Of a DNA stretch of 64,000 bases, positions 52,431 to 64,000 are shown piece after piece. The position numbers were made by a program, and so were the translations under genes. Origin of the DNA: Actomonas aquatica (GTDB lineage Bacteria; Verrucomicrobiota; Verrucomicrobiia; Opitutales; Opitutaceae); contig NZ_CP139781.1 of assembly GCF_019679435.2 (NCBI RefSeq), positions 2,170,001-2,234,000 on the forward strand. The letters are read 5' to 3'. The notes under the pieces are model-generated. The model was not told the DNA's origin. It ran no database searches and saw only the letters and a list, made by a program, of their open reading frames with translations. Every line of letters starts with the position of its first letter. The first letter of the stretch is position 1.

Positions 52431-53423
52431 TTACGCGCACGCCGCGTCGATCGCTTTGAGCTCGTCGTCGCTGAACTCGGGCGCGCTCGCGCAGGCCACG
52501 TTTTCCTTGATCTGTTCCACGCTGCTGGCACCGATCAACACGGTCGTGATCGCCGGCTGACGCAGCACCCAGGTGAGCGCCATCTGCGCAAGCGTCTGGC
52601 CGCGCGCCTCGGCGATTTCGGCCAGCTTCAGGATGCGTCCCTGATTCTGCTCGATGTCTGTCGGATTGAGAAACACCGAGCTGCCCGCCGCGCGTGAACC
52701 CTCCGGAATCGACTTCAGGTAACGCGAGGTGAGCTGCCCTTGCGCGAGCGGCGAAAACGGAATGCAACCCACGCCGAGTTCTTCCAGCGCGGGCAAGAGC
52801 TCCGGCTCCACCCAACGGTCGAGCAGGTTGTAGCGCGGTTGATGGATCAGCAGCGGCACGCCGAGGTCATCGAGGATCTCGTGCGCGCGGCGCGTCATGT
52901 CGGCGTCGTAATTCGAGATGCCCGCGTAGAGCGCTTTGCCGCTGTGCACCGCGGTCGCGAGCGCGCCCATGGTTTCCTCGAGCGGCGTATCGGGATCGGG
53001 CCGGTGCGAATAGAAAATGTCCACATACTCCAGGCCCATGCGCTCGAGACTCTGGTCGAGGCTGGACAGCAGGTATTTGCGTGAACCCCACTCGCCGTAG
53101 GGGCCATCCCACATGTGATAACCGGCCTTGGTCGAAATGATCAGCTCGTCGCGATATTTGCCCAGATCGAGATCCAGGATTTTGCCGAAGTTCTCCTCCG
53201 CCGAGCCGGGAGGCGGACCATAATTGTTGGCCAGATCGAAGTGGGTAATGCCCAGATCAAAGGCCGCGCGGCAGAGCTCCCGGCCCTTTTCAAACACGTC
53301 CACCCCGCCGAAATTATGCCACAGCCCGAGCGACAGTCGGGACAACTTGAGGCCGCTGCGGCCACAGCGGGCGTAGGGCACTTGGGAGTAACGGTCGGAG
53401 GCGGCGACGTAGGGATTTGACAT
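52431..53423 (-). CDS. Aldo/keto reductase, YghZ/GpR-like (L-glyceraldehyde 3-phosphate reductase)
   Basis: A 330-residue NADPH-dependent TIM-barrel reductase close in sequence to E. coli YghZ: SLGLWHNFGG, ITHFDLANNYGPPPGSAEEN, ELIISTKAGYHMWDGPYGEW, SRKYLLSSLDQSLERMGLEY, IFYSHRPD and VLIGASSVEQIKENV. The catalytic tetrad Asp, Tyr, Lys, His is visible in these segments. YghZ reduces L-glyceraldehyde 3-phosphate and methylglyoxal, so detoxification is likely. The start at 53423 (MSNPYVAASDRY) matches the family N-terminus. Confidence 0.92.
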   Translation of the reverse strand: MSNPYVAASDRYSQVPYARCGRSGLKLSRLSLGLWHNFGGVDVFEKGRELCRAAFDLGITHFDLANNYGPPPGSAEENFGKILDLDLGKYRDELIISTKAGYHMWDGPYGEWGSRKYLLSSLDQSLERMGLEYVDIFYSHRPDPDTPLEETMGALATAVHSGKALYAGISNYDADMTRRAHEILDDLGVPLLIHQPRYNLLDRWVEPELLPALEELGVGCIPFSPLAQGQLTSRYLKSIPEGSRAAGSSVFLNPTDIEQNQGRILKLAEIAEARGQTLAQMALTWVLRQPAITTVLIGASSVEQIKENVACASAPEFSDDELKAIDAACA

Positions 53424-53529
53424 GGTGGCGCTACGCTGCGCGCGACGCTCAACCTTGTCCAATCGCCAATTGTCGGACTGATCGTGAACCGTTGAACGCG
53501 CGGTCGCGCACGCGTAGATCCGTCAGGGG

Positions 53530-53910
53530 TCAGGGTTTTCGATACCACTCGCCGCTCGCGTCCTGCAGCCAGACACCGGAGGCACTGCCGGCCGCGATCT
53601 GGCGGGCTCGCGCCTGCGCCACTTTATCGGCCGAGGCTCCCGCCCGTTTGGCGATCGCTTCATAAACGCTTTTGCGGTCCGCGTTCTCGCCGGCGACGAG
53701 TTGCGAGACCTGCCGATCGTTGCCGGTGCGCACGGCGAGCAGCCCATCGTGGGTCTCGCCGATCACCCCTTGGGCTTTCAATTCGTCGATACGCGGCAAG
53801 CGCTCCTTCATGCGGTCGCGGAGGGCGTCCATGTCTTGCGCCACTGCGCCGGCGGCGAAGAGGACGAAGGCCAAAAACCAAGTCAGAGGACGGGAAAGCG
53901 GTGCATTCAT
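53530..53910 (-). CDS. ydbL: YdbL-like periplasmic protein (DUF1318)
   Basis: A 126-residue exported protein, signal LTWFLAFVLFAAGAVAQ. The mature part carries the DUF1318 pattern: LRDRMKERLPRIDELKAQGV, IGETHDGLLAV, VSQLVAGENADRKSVYEAIA, and the ending GVWLQDASGEWYRKP, close in kind to E. coli YdbL (ending NGKWLRK). In E. coli YdbL acts as a chaperone limiting YnbE multimerisation. The ynbE-like gene is immediately upstream on the same strand, 31 bases away, and ydbH is before that, the same order as E. coli. Confidence 0.88.
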   Translation of the reverse strand: MNAPLSRPLTWFLAFVLFAAGAVAQDMDALRDRMKERLPRIDELKAQGVIGETHDGLLAVRTGNDRQVSQLVAGENADRKSVYEAIAKRAGASADKVAQARARQIAAGSASGVWLQDASGEWYRKP

Positions 53911-53941
53911 GACAGTAAAAGAAATGGGCAAAAACATGAGC

Positions 53942-54130
53942 TCAGCTCGCGGGGTCGGCGGTGATGGTCGACGACTGACGGTCGAGATCGCCGAAGAAGT
54001 CATCCAGCGCGCGATCCACCTTCACGTTCACGTCCACCACGGCGTGCACCTGGATGGGATCCATTTTGACGTGAACACAACCTGCCAGAAACAGGCAGGG
54101 CACGGCGGCGAGGAGGGACAGACGGCGCAT
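53942..54130 (-). CDS. ynbE: YnbE-like lipoprotein
   Basis: A 62-residue lipoprotein. The signal MRRLSLLAAVPCLFLAGC gives lipidated Cys18 (LAGC). The short mature part, IQVHAVVDVNVKVDRALDDF, is a 'nVnVKvd' strand, as in E. coli YnbE where this segment pairs with YdbH by beta-strand augmentation at the outer membrane. The gene is too small for similarity alone to be decisive, but the position between ydbH- and ydbL-like genes settles the call. Confidence 0.85.
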   Translation of the reverse strand: MRRLSLLAAVPCLFLAGCVHVKMDPIQVHAVVDVNVKVDRALDDFFGDLDRQSSTITADPAS

Positions 54131-54221
54131 AAGCAAAGAGATACTCGTTCCGACTGCCGGCGCAACCGGGAGGTTCCCGTTGGTCCGTGACAAAAACGTG
54201 GGGCGGTTCTAGCCGAAATGA

Positions 54222-54299
54222 CGAAGTCGGGCGTAAAGCCCGACCCACATTCTCAGGTTTCAGCGCTATGCTGTGGGTCGGGCTTCACGCCCGACTTCG
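54222..54299. repeat. Family A palindrome inside the ydbH-ynbE-ydbL operon
   Basis: Arms of 28 bases (54222-54249 and 54272-54299) have a single mismatch and a 22-base loop. CGAAGTCGGGCGTAAAGCCC begins the left arm. It lies between ydbH and ynbE, so read-through must occur for co-expression, unless ynbE-ydbL have their own promoter. Confidence 0.9.
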
Positions 54300-54321
54300 T
54301 TGCCTCTCCGTCCCTCACCCC

Positions 54322-55590
54322 TCACCGACTCCCTGCCGAGATACTCGCACGGTCATCCAAACCCAGCTCGATCAACTCCTGCAGCGGGCCGCTCACGTTC
54401 ACCGTGAAATCCACCTTGTCCACCACCGCGGAATTCTCCGGTCGACCCACCAGGCGCACCCGCGCCGAGGTGCTGCCGTCAACCCCATCGGGATAGAGCT
54501 GAACCTCCAAGCGTTCCACTTGGATGAAACGCCGGCCTTGCTCGATTTCCTCCAACTCCGCTTTCGCCGGATTCTCCGCCGCGGTCCATTCCGCCAGCGG
54601 ACCCAACCAGCTCGGCAACACCGCAATCTTCGCCGGCATGCGCCCGGAGAGCAGGCCCGGCGACGACGCCAGTTTCACCTGCGCCACTTCGGTGCTGAGC
54701 ACCTGCAGGGCGCCCCGTCCAAACGCCAGGCCTTGCGCCAAACTCCAATTGATCGCGAAGCGTCCGCTCATGCGTCCGTTGGCCGCGCGCACAGCTTCCG
54801 GAAAATAGGGCGCCAGTTCGTCGATCGCCACCGCCTGCACCACCACCTCCGTGCTGAGCCGCGGCGCCGCCGGATCGATCGTAAACGGATCCAACGCCAC
54901 TTCGCCCTGCCACAAGGCTATCCGCGCGTCGCTCACCCGCCATGCGCCGCCCTGCCCCTGCTCCTGCTCCGCGCGCAGGCTGCCCGGCCCGACCGGCGTA
55001 TCCATAATTTCAGCACGCGCCCAGGCCAGCGTCACCGCCGCGTCGCGCAAGGCCGAGTCGGCCAGCTGCAACGTCGCCGCCACCTGCACCTCCTCCAAGC
55101 GCACGTTTTGCGCCGACCACGCCGCGGTCGGGCTTTGCCACGAAACGCTCAACCTGCCGTCCGCCCCGCCCTCGGCCTCAGCGCTGTAGGTGCCCTCTCC
55201 GGCCACCACCACGTCGCCCGCCAGATCCAACTCGCTCAACTCCGCCGGCAGCAAGGGCAAGAGCCACGTGCGCACCGCCGCCACCGCCAAGCGCTGCTCC
55301 GGGAGTCGCCAACGGTAGGCGCCGGCGTCGCCCGCCTCCTGCCACACCTCGACCCGCACTTCGCCCGCCGGAGTGTCGGCGGTAAACTGCAGCCGCAACG
55401 TTTCGCCCAGCGTCGTTTCGAGCGCGACGTTCCACGGGATTGCCGGCAACCGTTCGTCTGCGCGCAGCTCCCCCGCCCAGGCGCCGCTGATTCGCAGCGC
55501 GGGTGGGTGGGCTGCGGTCGTGTTCTCCGCCTGCGCGCCGATGCCCGTCCCTCCGACGAACAGCAGCAAAAAACAAAACAGGCGCGACAT
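54322..55590 (-). CDS. ydbH: YdbH-like AsmA/TamB-related bridge protein
   Basis: A 422-residue exported protein, signal FCFLLLFVGGTGIGAQA. It is a chain of beta-strands without cysteines, for instance LRLQFTADTPAGEVRVEVWQ, LDLAGDVVVAGEGTYSAEAE, ALDPFTIDPAAPRLSTEVVV, and a region like the 'dicarboxylate transport' C-terminal part of E. coli YdbH: AVRAANGRMSGRFAINWSLA, AFGRGALQVLSTEVAQV. E. coli YdbH (about 880 residues) spans the periplasm and, with TamB and YhdP, moves phospholipids to the outer membrane. This one is half that length and has a cleavable-looking signal rather than a clear anchor. Confidence 0.78.
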   Translation of the reverse strand: MSRLFCFLLLFVGGTGIGAQAENTTAAHPPALRISGAWAGELRADERLPAIPWNVALETTLGETLRLQFTADTPAGEVRVEVWQEAGDAGAYRWRLPEQRLAVAAVRTWLLPLLPAELSELDLAGDVVVAGEGTYSAEAEGGADGRLSVSWQSPTAAWSAQNVRLEEVQVAATLQLADSALRDAAVTLAWARAEIMDTPVGPGSLRAEQEQGQGGAWRVSDARIALWQGEVALDPFTIDPAAPRLSTEVVVQAVAIDELAPYFPEAVRAANGRMSGRFAINWSLAQGLAFGRGALQVLSTEVAQVKLASSPGLLSGRMPAKIAVLPSWLGPLAEWTAAENPAKAELEEIEQGRRFIQVERLEVQLYPDGVDGSTSARVRLVGRPENSAVVDKVDFTVNVSGPLQELIELGLDDRASISAGSR

Positions 55591-55644
55591 GCGGTTATTG
55601 ACCGCGTGCGCGCCTGTCGGTTGCGAGGGAAAAGCCCGCGGCGA

Positions 55645-58176
<2,532 letters not shown>

Positions 58177-58314
58177 GGGAAAAGTCGTAGGTTGGTGAAG
58201 CTCGGACAGAGCGAAAAGGGTGCCAACGGGCTCCCCGTCGGTCACTCCCAATCTTAGAACGGAACCCCAAAACGCCCGGACAAATCCGAGATAACCTATA
58301 ACGTTACCTATCCG

Positions 58315-60165
58315 TCACTTCTGGAAGCGTCGCGCCAGCTCCCCGTGCGACATTTCCACGAAGGTAGGCCGCCCCGCCGGGCTGGTGAGTGGCGTGCGGC
58401 AGGCAAAAAGCTGACTCACCAGCGACATCCAATGCACTTCGCCGGTCTGCTCCGGCAGGCGCACCGCCTTGGCCGCCGCCAGCCGCGCCAGTTCGTCGTG
58501 CGCCAAATCGGGGTTGTCCTCCGGGAAACGCCCATCCCGCAACGCCCCGAGCAGGTCGCGCAGGAAGGACTCGGCATCGTTGGGCTCCATCCAGTCCGGC
58601 ACCGCCTCGATGCGGAAAAAATTGCGCCCAAACTCCGCGATCTCGAAGCCGTGCGATTGGAGAAAACCGAGGCGATCGAGCAACAACGCCGCCGCGATCG
58701 GATCGAGCTCCACCGGCACCGCCAGCAACAGCCGCTGACTCGCCACTTTGCCCGCGCGAAACTCCGCCTGCAGACGCTCAAACCACACCCGCTCATGCGC
58801 CGACCGCCGATGCAGCATCACGATGCCCGCGCCCGTTTCGAACAGACCATACACGCCGTGCGCCATACCCACAAAACGCCAGCCTCGTCCGCCCGCCGCA
58901 TGCGAGGCCTCGGCCGCCGGCCGCACGCCCTCCACGGGCGGCCCCTTGCCCGGCACCTGACGCAACGGTCCGAGCGAAGGCGTTGCCCCGCCGCTCCCTG
59001 CTGGTGCCGCCGCCGGTCGACTGCTCTGCACCGGCGCCGGACTGGGTGCCCGCGCCGCGATGCCGGAGTGTTGCGACGCCGTCGACGACGACGCGCTAGG
59101 CGGCGAGATCGGTCGCAGCTCCGCTGGCGGCAAGGGCTCGAGACCGTCGTCGCGACCAGGCGCCCCCGCGTCCCCGCGCAGCGCACGCAGCCGCTCCAGC
59201 ACCGAGCGAATCACAAAGCTGCGCACCGCCGGCTCGCTGCGAAAACGCACTTCGCGCTTCGCCGGATGCACATTCACGTCCACTTCGTTCGGCGGCAGGT
59301 TAAAAAACACAAACGCCGGCGGATACCGCCCTTTCGGCAACGACTCGTGGTAACTCTCGATCAGCGCGTAGTTGAGCGTGCGATTGTCCACCGGCCGCCC
59401 GTTCACAAACACGATCATCTCATGCCGCGTCGACCGCCCCACCCCGGGTTTGCCGATCAACCCATCCAAACTCATCGACCCTTCCGCCGCCGTGATGGGC
59501 ACGAGTTGCTCCGCCAATTGCCGCCCAAAAATCTCCGCCACGCGATCGACCAGCGCCGGGCACTCCGGCGAGCGGAAAATCACCCGTCCGTCCTCGATCA
59601 GGGTAAACGCCACGCCCGGACTCGCCAGCGCGTAGAGTCGCACTCCGGCCACGATGTGCGCCGCTTCGGTTTGGTCGCGTTTGAGGAACTTGCGCCGCGC
59701 CGGCACCGAGTTGAACAGATGCGCCACTTCGATGCGCGTGCCCACCGGCCGACCGCACTCGCGCACGTGCACGAGGCGCCCGCCATTCACCAACACCTCC
59801 GTGCCCAACTCCTCGCCCTCGGCCCGCGTCTGCAGGGTGAACTTCGACACCGAGGCGATCGACGGCACCGCCTCGCCCCGAAAACCGAAACTGCCCAGCA
59901 CATCCAGATCGACCGCCTCGCTGATCTTGCTCGTCGCATGCCTCTCCAGCGACAGCAACGCGTTGTCCCGATTCATGCCGTGGCCGTTGTCCTCCACCCG
60001 CATGAGCGAGCGCCCGCCATGGCGAAACTCCACCTCGATGCGCGTTGCCCCCGCATCGAGCGCGTTCTCCACCAGCTCCTTCACCACCGCAGCCGGACGC
60101 TCAATCACCTCGCCCGCGGCGATCTGATTGGCAACTCGGTCTGGCAGGATGCGGATGTCGGGCAT
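58315..60165 (-). CDS. mutL: DNA mismatch repair protein MutL, endonuclease motifs degraded
   Basis: A 616-residue MutL. The GHKL ATPase part (1-330) is intact: IAAGEVIERPAAVVKELVEN, ALDAGA, VEDNGHGM, RHATSKI, GFRGEAVPSI, VNVHPAKREVRF. A Pro/Ser/Ala linker runs about 345-430. In the C-terminal dimerisation domain the endonuclease motif DQHAxxE is replaced by HRRSAHE. The ACxxA motif reads AAAKAVR, and CPHGRP reads SPAGRP, so the metal site is lost. It should dimerise and signal but not nick DNA. The start at 60165 gives the usual MPDIRILPD. Confidence 0.95.
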   Translation of the reverse strand: MPDIRILPDRVANQIAAGEVIERPAAVVKELVENALDAGATRIEVEFRHGGRSLMRVEDNGHGMNRDNALLSLERHATSKISEAVDLDVLGSFGFRGEAVPSIASVSKFTLQTRAEGEELGTEVLVNGGRLVHVRECGRPVGTRIEVAHLFNSVPARRKFLKRDQTEAAHIVAGVRLYALASPGVAFTLIEDGRVIFRSPECPALVDRVAEIFGRQLAEQLVPITAAEGSMSLDGLIGKPGVGRSTRHEMIVFVNGRPVDNRTLNYALIESYHESLPKGRYPPAFVFFNLPPNEVDVNVHPAKREVRFRSEPAVRSFVIRSVLERLRALRGDAGAPGRDDGLEPLPPAELRPISPPSASSSTASQHSGIAARAPSPAPVQSSRPAAAPAGSGGATPSLGPLRQVPGKGPPVEGVRPAAEASHAAGGRGWRFVGMAHGVYGLFETGAGIVMLHRRSAHERVWFERLQAEFRAGKVASQRLLLAVPVELDPIAAALLLDRLGFLQSHGFEIAEFGRNFFRIEAVPDWMEPNDAESFLRDLLGALRDGRFPEDNPDLAHDELARLAAAKAVRLPEQTGEVHWMSLVSQLFACRTPLTSPAGRPTFVEMSHGELARRFQK

Positions 60166-60238
60166 ACGGCGGTAAAATCCCGATCCTCCGCACCGGCTCA
60201 ACCCTCACGCAACGTTTAACCTCGCCGCCCTGCGGTCG

Positions 60239-60691
60239 TCAGCTCGACTCCGTCGGCAACTCGAGGTGGCGGCGCTCGATCGTGCGCACCGGCTCGCGGA
60301 AGAGCTGGAACCACCGAGTCTGGGACTCCCCTTCCACCCAGAAAATCCGGTCTTTCCACTCCGCCGGCAGGTCGAGTTCCACCACCGGCACCTCCACCTG
60401 CTCACTCATCGTAGGTTGGGGGATGTAGCTCGGAAACAGGTAGAGCGCGTCGTTGATCACCCGCGGCTCCACCATGGCCAAAAACACCGGCTCGTTCGGC
60501 GCCGACAGCCGCAACCGCACGATCTCCTCATTGGCCGAAATTACCGCCACCTTGGCGCCGTAAGCGCTCTCGTTCACGTCCACAAACTCGGTGGACTTGC
60601 GCAGCATCACGCAGCCGGTCGTCCCCCACACCGCCACCATTGCCCAACACAGGGCCAACAGGCGCAGGGGGGTAACCTTCACGCGTTTCAT
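60239..60691 (-). CDS. Lipoprotein of unknown function
   Basis: A 150-residue protein with a lipoprotein-type signal: ALCWAMVAVWGTTGCVMLRK, Cys at about residue 27 (lipobox TTGC, slightly off consensus). The mature part is beta-rich, with AKVAVISANEEIVRLRL and YLFPSYIPQPTMSEQVEVPV. It starts 13 bases after the MFS gene stop and ends 73 bases before mutL, all on the same strand. No family recognised. Confidence 0.65.
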   Translation of the reverse strand: MKRVKVTPLRLLALCWAMVAVWGTTGCVMLRKSTEFVDVNESAYGAKVAVISANEEIVRLRLSAPNEPVFLAMVEPRVINDALYLFPSYIPQPTMSEQVEVPVVELDLPAEWKDRIFWVEGESQTRWFQLFREPVRTIERRHLELPTESS

Positions 60692-60704
60692 GGCGGACCT
60701 TACG

Positions 60705-62147
60705 TCACCGGCCGGGCCGGTCGGGTTCCATCCCATCCCCACCCTTTGGTGGCGGATCCAAACTCAACAACCCCACCAAATAGGTCGCCGCTCGAAACGG
60801 CCGCAGGATGGCATGCCCGATCGCTAGGGACGCCGGGGCATCCTCCTCTTCCTCCGGCAAACGCGCCAGCAGCGACGACAGCACTGCCACCGCCACCATC
60901 AGCAGCGCAAAAAAGCCCAAAAATACCCGCATATCGATGGCGGCCGCCCCCGTGACCGGATCTTCGCTCTTCAGCACCAGCCCCCACAAGATGGGCGACA
61001 ATCCGCCCAGACACGCCGTCACCGCGCCATACACGCTCACCATCACCGTGCGTTCCTTCTCGTCCACCACCTGCGCCAGGTATTTCAGGTTCGCAATCGT
61101 CCAACAGGCTGCTGCCAGCCCCAACACAAAGTAGGCGACGTAGATTCCGCCCAACACCTCCCACCAGCCCAGGATGTAGGACGACCACGCCAACCCCACC
61201 GCCAAGTAGAGCAACATCGACACCAGGAAAAACGGTCGCGCCCCGCGCGCATCAATCCGCCGCCGGATCAACGCCGCCGCCACGATCACGCCACTGTAAC
61301 GCAACACTTCGAAGCCCATGATCTGCCCCGCCGACAGATGCGGCCCGACTTTGAGGAAGTAAGCCAGAAACGGCGGAATCGGCGTCGTGAACACCGCATA
61401 CCCCACCGCCAACCACAGGAAGCGCCGAAAATCCGAGCGCTTAAACATATGCCGCGGGGTGTCCCGCCACAGTTTGCCCAAACCGATCGGCTCCGGATTC
61501 GGCGCATCCGGCAACCGCCGCAGCGCCATAAAACTCAGCCCCGATCCCGTCAGCGCCAGTCCGTATTGGATCAGCAACGCCGTGTAGATCGGCAGCTGCG
61601 CAAACAGGGTCGCGCACAGCATCAGGGTCCCGACCCCCGCCACCCCCGACAAAAACTGGTCGCTGCCAAAATAACGCCCCCGCGCCTTCGGCGGCAGGAT
61701 GGCATACAACCACGGCATGATCGACGCCGCCCCAATCGTGCGGAAGAAGCAGAACCAAAACACACTGCCAACCAGCGCCGGCGCCATCCAGGACTGCACG
61801 CCCCAGCGCGGCGCCACCACCGCCAGCCACATCGGCACCACCAGAAACACACTGCGCGAGGCCCAGCCGCCCAGCATGACCTTTTTGTAGCCAAACCGCG
61901 GCAACAGCGTCGTCGCCAGGATCTGGATCGGCGTCAGCAGAAACACAAAGGAGTAAGCCAACCCAACCTGAAACGCCGACGCTCCCAGCTCCTCGCAGAA
62001 CAACACCATCGGCGTGCCGATGCCGATCTGCCACGCCATCGCGTTGAAAAATCCGAACCACAGCCCGGGCCGAAACGGCACCAGCTCCGGATCGCTTTTT
62101 TCAGTAGGTAGCAGCCGCGGGAGCATGACCCGACGGATATAGCTCAA
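60705..62147 (-). CDS. Major facilitator superfamily transporter
   Basis: A 480-residue carrier with 12 predicted transmembrane helices. The N-terminal helix ([20 protein letters not shown]) and the loop [18 protein letters not shown] (motif-A-like after TM2) support the family. The middle cytoplasmic loop spans about 215-240, and the C-terminus is polar. Its substrate is unknown. A TTG at 62147 overlaps the argH stop by four bases (coupling); an ATG at 62126 is the alternative. It is part of the argH-MFS-lipoprotein-mutL run. Confidence 0.82.
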   Translation of the reverse strand: MSYIRRVMLPRLLPTEKSDPELVPFRPGLWFGFFNAMAWQIGIGTPMVLFCEELGASAFQVGLAYSFVFLLTPIQILATTLLPRFGYKKVMLGGWASRSVFLVVPMWLAVVAPRWGVQSWMAPALVGSVFWFCFFRTIGAASIMPWLYAILPPKARGRYFGSDQFLSGVAGVGTLMLCATLFAQLPIYTALLIQYGLALTGSGLSFMALRRLPDAPNPEPIGLGKLWRDTPRHMFKRSDFRRFLWLAVGYAVFTTPIPPFLAYFLKVGPHLSAGQIMGFEVLRYSGVIVAAALIRRRIDARGARPFFLVSMLLYLAVGLAWSSYILGWWEVLGGIYVAYFVLGLAAACWTIANLKYLAQVVDEKERTVMVSVYGAVTACLGGLSPILWGLVLKSEDPVTGAAAIDMRVFLGFFALLMVAVAVLSSLLARLPEEEEDAPASLAIGHAILRPFRAATYLVGLLSLDPPPKGGDGMEPDRPGR

Positions 62148-63547
62148 CCCAAACGCTTTTTCCAGCGCGCCAACTGCCGACGCACTTGTTTCGGCCCCGG
62201 CATACCGGTGCCAGTGCGGCGCGCGGCCGCCCGCTCGAGGTCAAAGACGCTCGCCCAATCGTCGCCCAACGCCGGATGAATCTGTTGCACGTCGGCGGTC
62301 GCCAGCTCGTTGAGCGGCACGCCGCTCGTCTCGGCCAGCTTCACCACCGCGCCCACCACGTGGTGCGCCTCGCGGAAGGGCACGCCATGCTCGACCAGGT
62401 AGTCGGCCAGATCGGTCGCCAGCAGCGCCGGATCGGCCACGGCCTTGGCGCAACGGTCACGGCGAATCTCCGCGCCGGTGAGCGTGCCCGCCACCACGGC
62501 GAGGCAGGTCATGGTCTGGTCAAAGCTGTCGAACACCGGCGGTTTGTCCTCCTGCAGGTCGCGGTTGTAGGTGAGCGGCAGCCCCTTCACCATCGTCAGC
62601 AGGGTCGTGAGGTTGCCATGCAAGCGTGCCGCCTTGCCGCGCAACAACTCGCAGGAATCCGGATTCTTCTTCTGCGGCATCAGCGAGGAGCCGGTGCAGA
62701 ACGTATCCGGTAAGTTGATATAGCCAAACTCGCTGCTCGACCACAGGATGAGATCCTCCGCCAGCCGCGAGAAGTGCGCGCCGACCAGCGCACAGGCCGT
62801 GGCAAATTCGATGAACACGTCGCGATCCGCCACCGTGTCCATGGAGTTTTGCGTCACCCGCGGACGGCCCCGCGCGTCCACAAAGCCAAGCGTCTTGGCC
62901 GTAAACTCTCGATCGATCGGCAGCGTCGTGCCCGCCAACGCACCCGCGCCCAGCGGACACCAATTGGCGTGATCCGCCACCGCCGCAAACCGCGCGCGGT
63001 CGCGCTCAAACATTTCCAAATAAGCCGCCAGGTGATGCGCCACCTGCACTGGCTGCGCCCGCTGCAAATGCGTGTAACCCGGGATCATGACCTCGCCGTC
63101 CTGCTCAGCCAGCGCCAGCAAGGCCTTTTGCGCTTCGGCCAAGCGGCCGTCGACTTCAACGCAGGCCCACTTGAAGAACAGGCGCATGTCGGTCGCCACC
63201 TGATCATTGCGGCTGCGCGCCGTGTGTAACTTGGCCGCAGCCGGCACGCGCTTCGTCAGCGCCTGCTCGATGTTCATGTGCACATCCTCGAGCGCCGGGT
63301 TCCACTTGAACTTCCCGGCCGCCACCTCCTCGGCGATCACATCGAGACCGGCGTGAATCGCGTCACGCTCCGCCGCTGTGATCAGGCCCACGTGCGCCAG
63401 CATGGCCGAGTGGGCCTTGCTGCCCGCGATGTCAAAGGGCGCCAGTCGCGCATCGAACGAAACCGATTCGCTGAACGACAGCATCAACTCCGCGGGGCCA
63501 GCGGAGAAACGTCCGCCCCAGGTGGCTTGTTGTTTTTTGCGGGCCAT
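62144..63547 (-). CDS. argH: Argininosuccinate lyase
   Basis: A 467-residue member of the fumarase/aspartase superfamily that cleaves argininosuccinate to arginine and fumarate, the last step of arginine synthesis. It has [20 protein letters not shown] at the start, [37 protein letters not shown], and the signature [20 protein letters not shown] with the catalytic Ser. The C-terminus [12 protein letters not shown] is normal. The ATG at 63547 gives the standard N-terminus. It is divergent from the partial secreted gene at the window edge. Confidence 0.96.
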   Translation of the reverse strand: MARKKQQATWGGRFSAGPAELMLSFSESVSFDARLAPFDIAGSKAHSAMLAHVGLITAAERDAIHAGLDVIAEEVAAGKFKWNPALEDVHMNIEQALTKRVPAAAKLHTARSRNDQVATDMRLFFKWACVEVDGRLAEAQKALLALAEQDGEVMIPGYTHLQRAQPVQVAHHLAAYLEMFERDRARFAAVADHANWCPLGAGALAGTTLPIDREFTAKTLGFVDARGRPRVTQNSMDTVADRDVFIEFATACALVGAHFSRLAEDLILWSSSEFGYINLPDTFCTGSSLMPQKKNPDSCELLRGKAARLHGNLTTLLTMVKGLPLTYNRDLQEDKPPVFDSFDQTMTCLAVVAGTLTGAEIRRDRCAKAVADPALLATDLADYLVEHGVPFREAHHVVGAVVKLAETSGVPLNELATADVQQIHPALGDDWASVFDLERAAARRTGTGMPGPKQVRRQLARWKKRLG

Positions 63548-63657
63548 GGTCGCGCGAGCACACGTGGCCACCCGCGCCCGCGCAACGCAGAAAGATAGGT
63601 CGCCACAAATGAGCGGATTCGATTGCGGCACCGCTACTCCCGCCCCACCTCTGTAGC

Positions 63658-64000
63658 ATGCTGCGTTGTTTTCTTGCCCTGGCCTCCCTCTGGACCGGCA
63701 TCACCCTCCTCGCTCAGGACGCCCCCACCCCTGCGCCTGCTCCGGTTGAGGCACCTCCGTCCACCGAGCCCCTGCCCGGGTTCTATCAGGAAGCCACCGT
63801 CGAGACCGCCCGCACCTCCATCTACATTGGCGCGGTCACCCTCAAGATGCCGCCCTTCGAACGCGACGGCGCGGCCTACGCCTCCACCTACTCGGCCAAG
63901 GTGTTTCCGTTCTTCTTCTACAACGAAGCCGGTTCACTCTCCATCAACCTCACCGATGAAGAGCTCCGCCAACTCGCCGCCGGCGAACGCGTCTACTTTA
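63658..64000 (+). CDS. Secreted protein, C-terminus beyond window (partial)
   Basis: From ATG 63658 the reading frame stays open to the window edge (114 codons). It begins with a signal peptide ([17 protein letters not shown]), then a Pro/Ala-rich segment, then [20 protein letters not shown] and an aromatic [20 protein letters not shown]. The codon use is that of a real gene. It is probably an exported protein of 150 residues or more; I do not recognise the family. Confidence 0.7.
   Translation, partial: MLRCFLALASLWTGITLLAQDAPTPAPAPVEAPPSTEPLPGFYQEATVETARTSIYIGAVTLKMPPFERDGAAYASTYSAKVFPFFFYNEAGSLSINLTDEELRQLAAGERVYF

Noticed and set aside
3483..54299. Possible CRISPR array from recurring palindromes
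   Set aside because: Copies are far apart, not regularly spaced, have no spacers, and no cas gene is present.

Overview
The window is a chromosomal segment of a GC-rich Gram-negative bacterium. Gene content points to the Verrucomicrobiota, most likely an Opitutaceae-type member: a ctaA/ctaB/DUF420/SCO oxidase-assembly cluster, a GldA/GldF/GldG/DUF4340 transporter cluster, YfiR-linked kinases, LptF and YdbH-type envelope genes, and many short palindromic intergenic repeats. This assignment is an inference from gene content, not from a marker search. I see no rRNA, tRNA, CRISPR array, transposase or phage gene.

Layout: 0-3.4 kb, cytochrome oxidase assembly (SCO/CusF lipoprotein, heme A synthase, heme O synthase, DUF420). 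3.6-8.7 kb, a TIM-barrel sugar isomerase-like gene, rpsU and dnaE. 8.9-21.1 kb, two neighbouring envelope-signalling operons: porin / PstS-like protein / chemoreceptor, then TonB receptor / YfiR / sensor kinase / two hybrid kinases. 21.1-28.4 kb, RNA and other methyltransferases, a thioredoxin, a MATE exporter, lptF (reverse), rlmN-msrB. 28.7-33.9 kb, GtrA and the Gld-type ABC cluster. 34-38.8 kb, metF, a beta-barrel protein, DUF2306, and a LytS/LytTR pair. 39-45.5 kb, a SUI1/YciH factor and the complete 2-oxoglutarate dehydrogenase set sucA-sucB-lpd. 45.5-53.4 kb, an accessory stretch: zeta-like kinase, HAD phosphatase, three secreted proteins, rpiB, esterase, UPF0173 hydrolase, aldo/keto reductase. 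53.5-64 kb, ydbH-ynbE-ydbL (reverse), glgP, mutL, a lipoprotein, an MFS carrier, argH and the start of a secreted protein.

Common themes are envelope biology (YdbH-YnbE-YdbL bridge, LptF, porin, TonB receptor, trans-envelope sensing) and central metabolism (TCA, glycogen, pentose phosphate, folate/methionine, arginine). The most unusual signals are these: palindromic repeat-like sequences kept in frame inside several protein genes; a patchwork of intergenic repeat families, some nested and one composite duplicated around a 3.6-kb segment; two long palindromes with the same CGT-AWT-ACG centre; a MutL whose endonuclease motifs are all degraded; and a zeta-type kinase with a fused tail.
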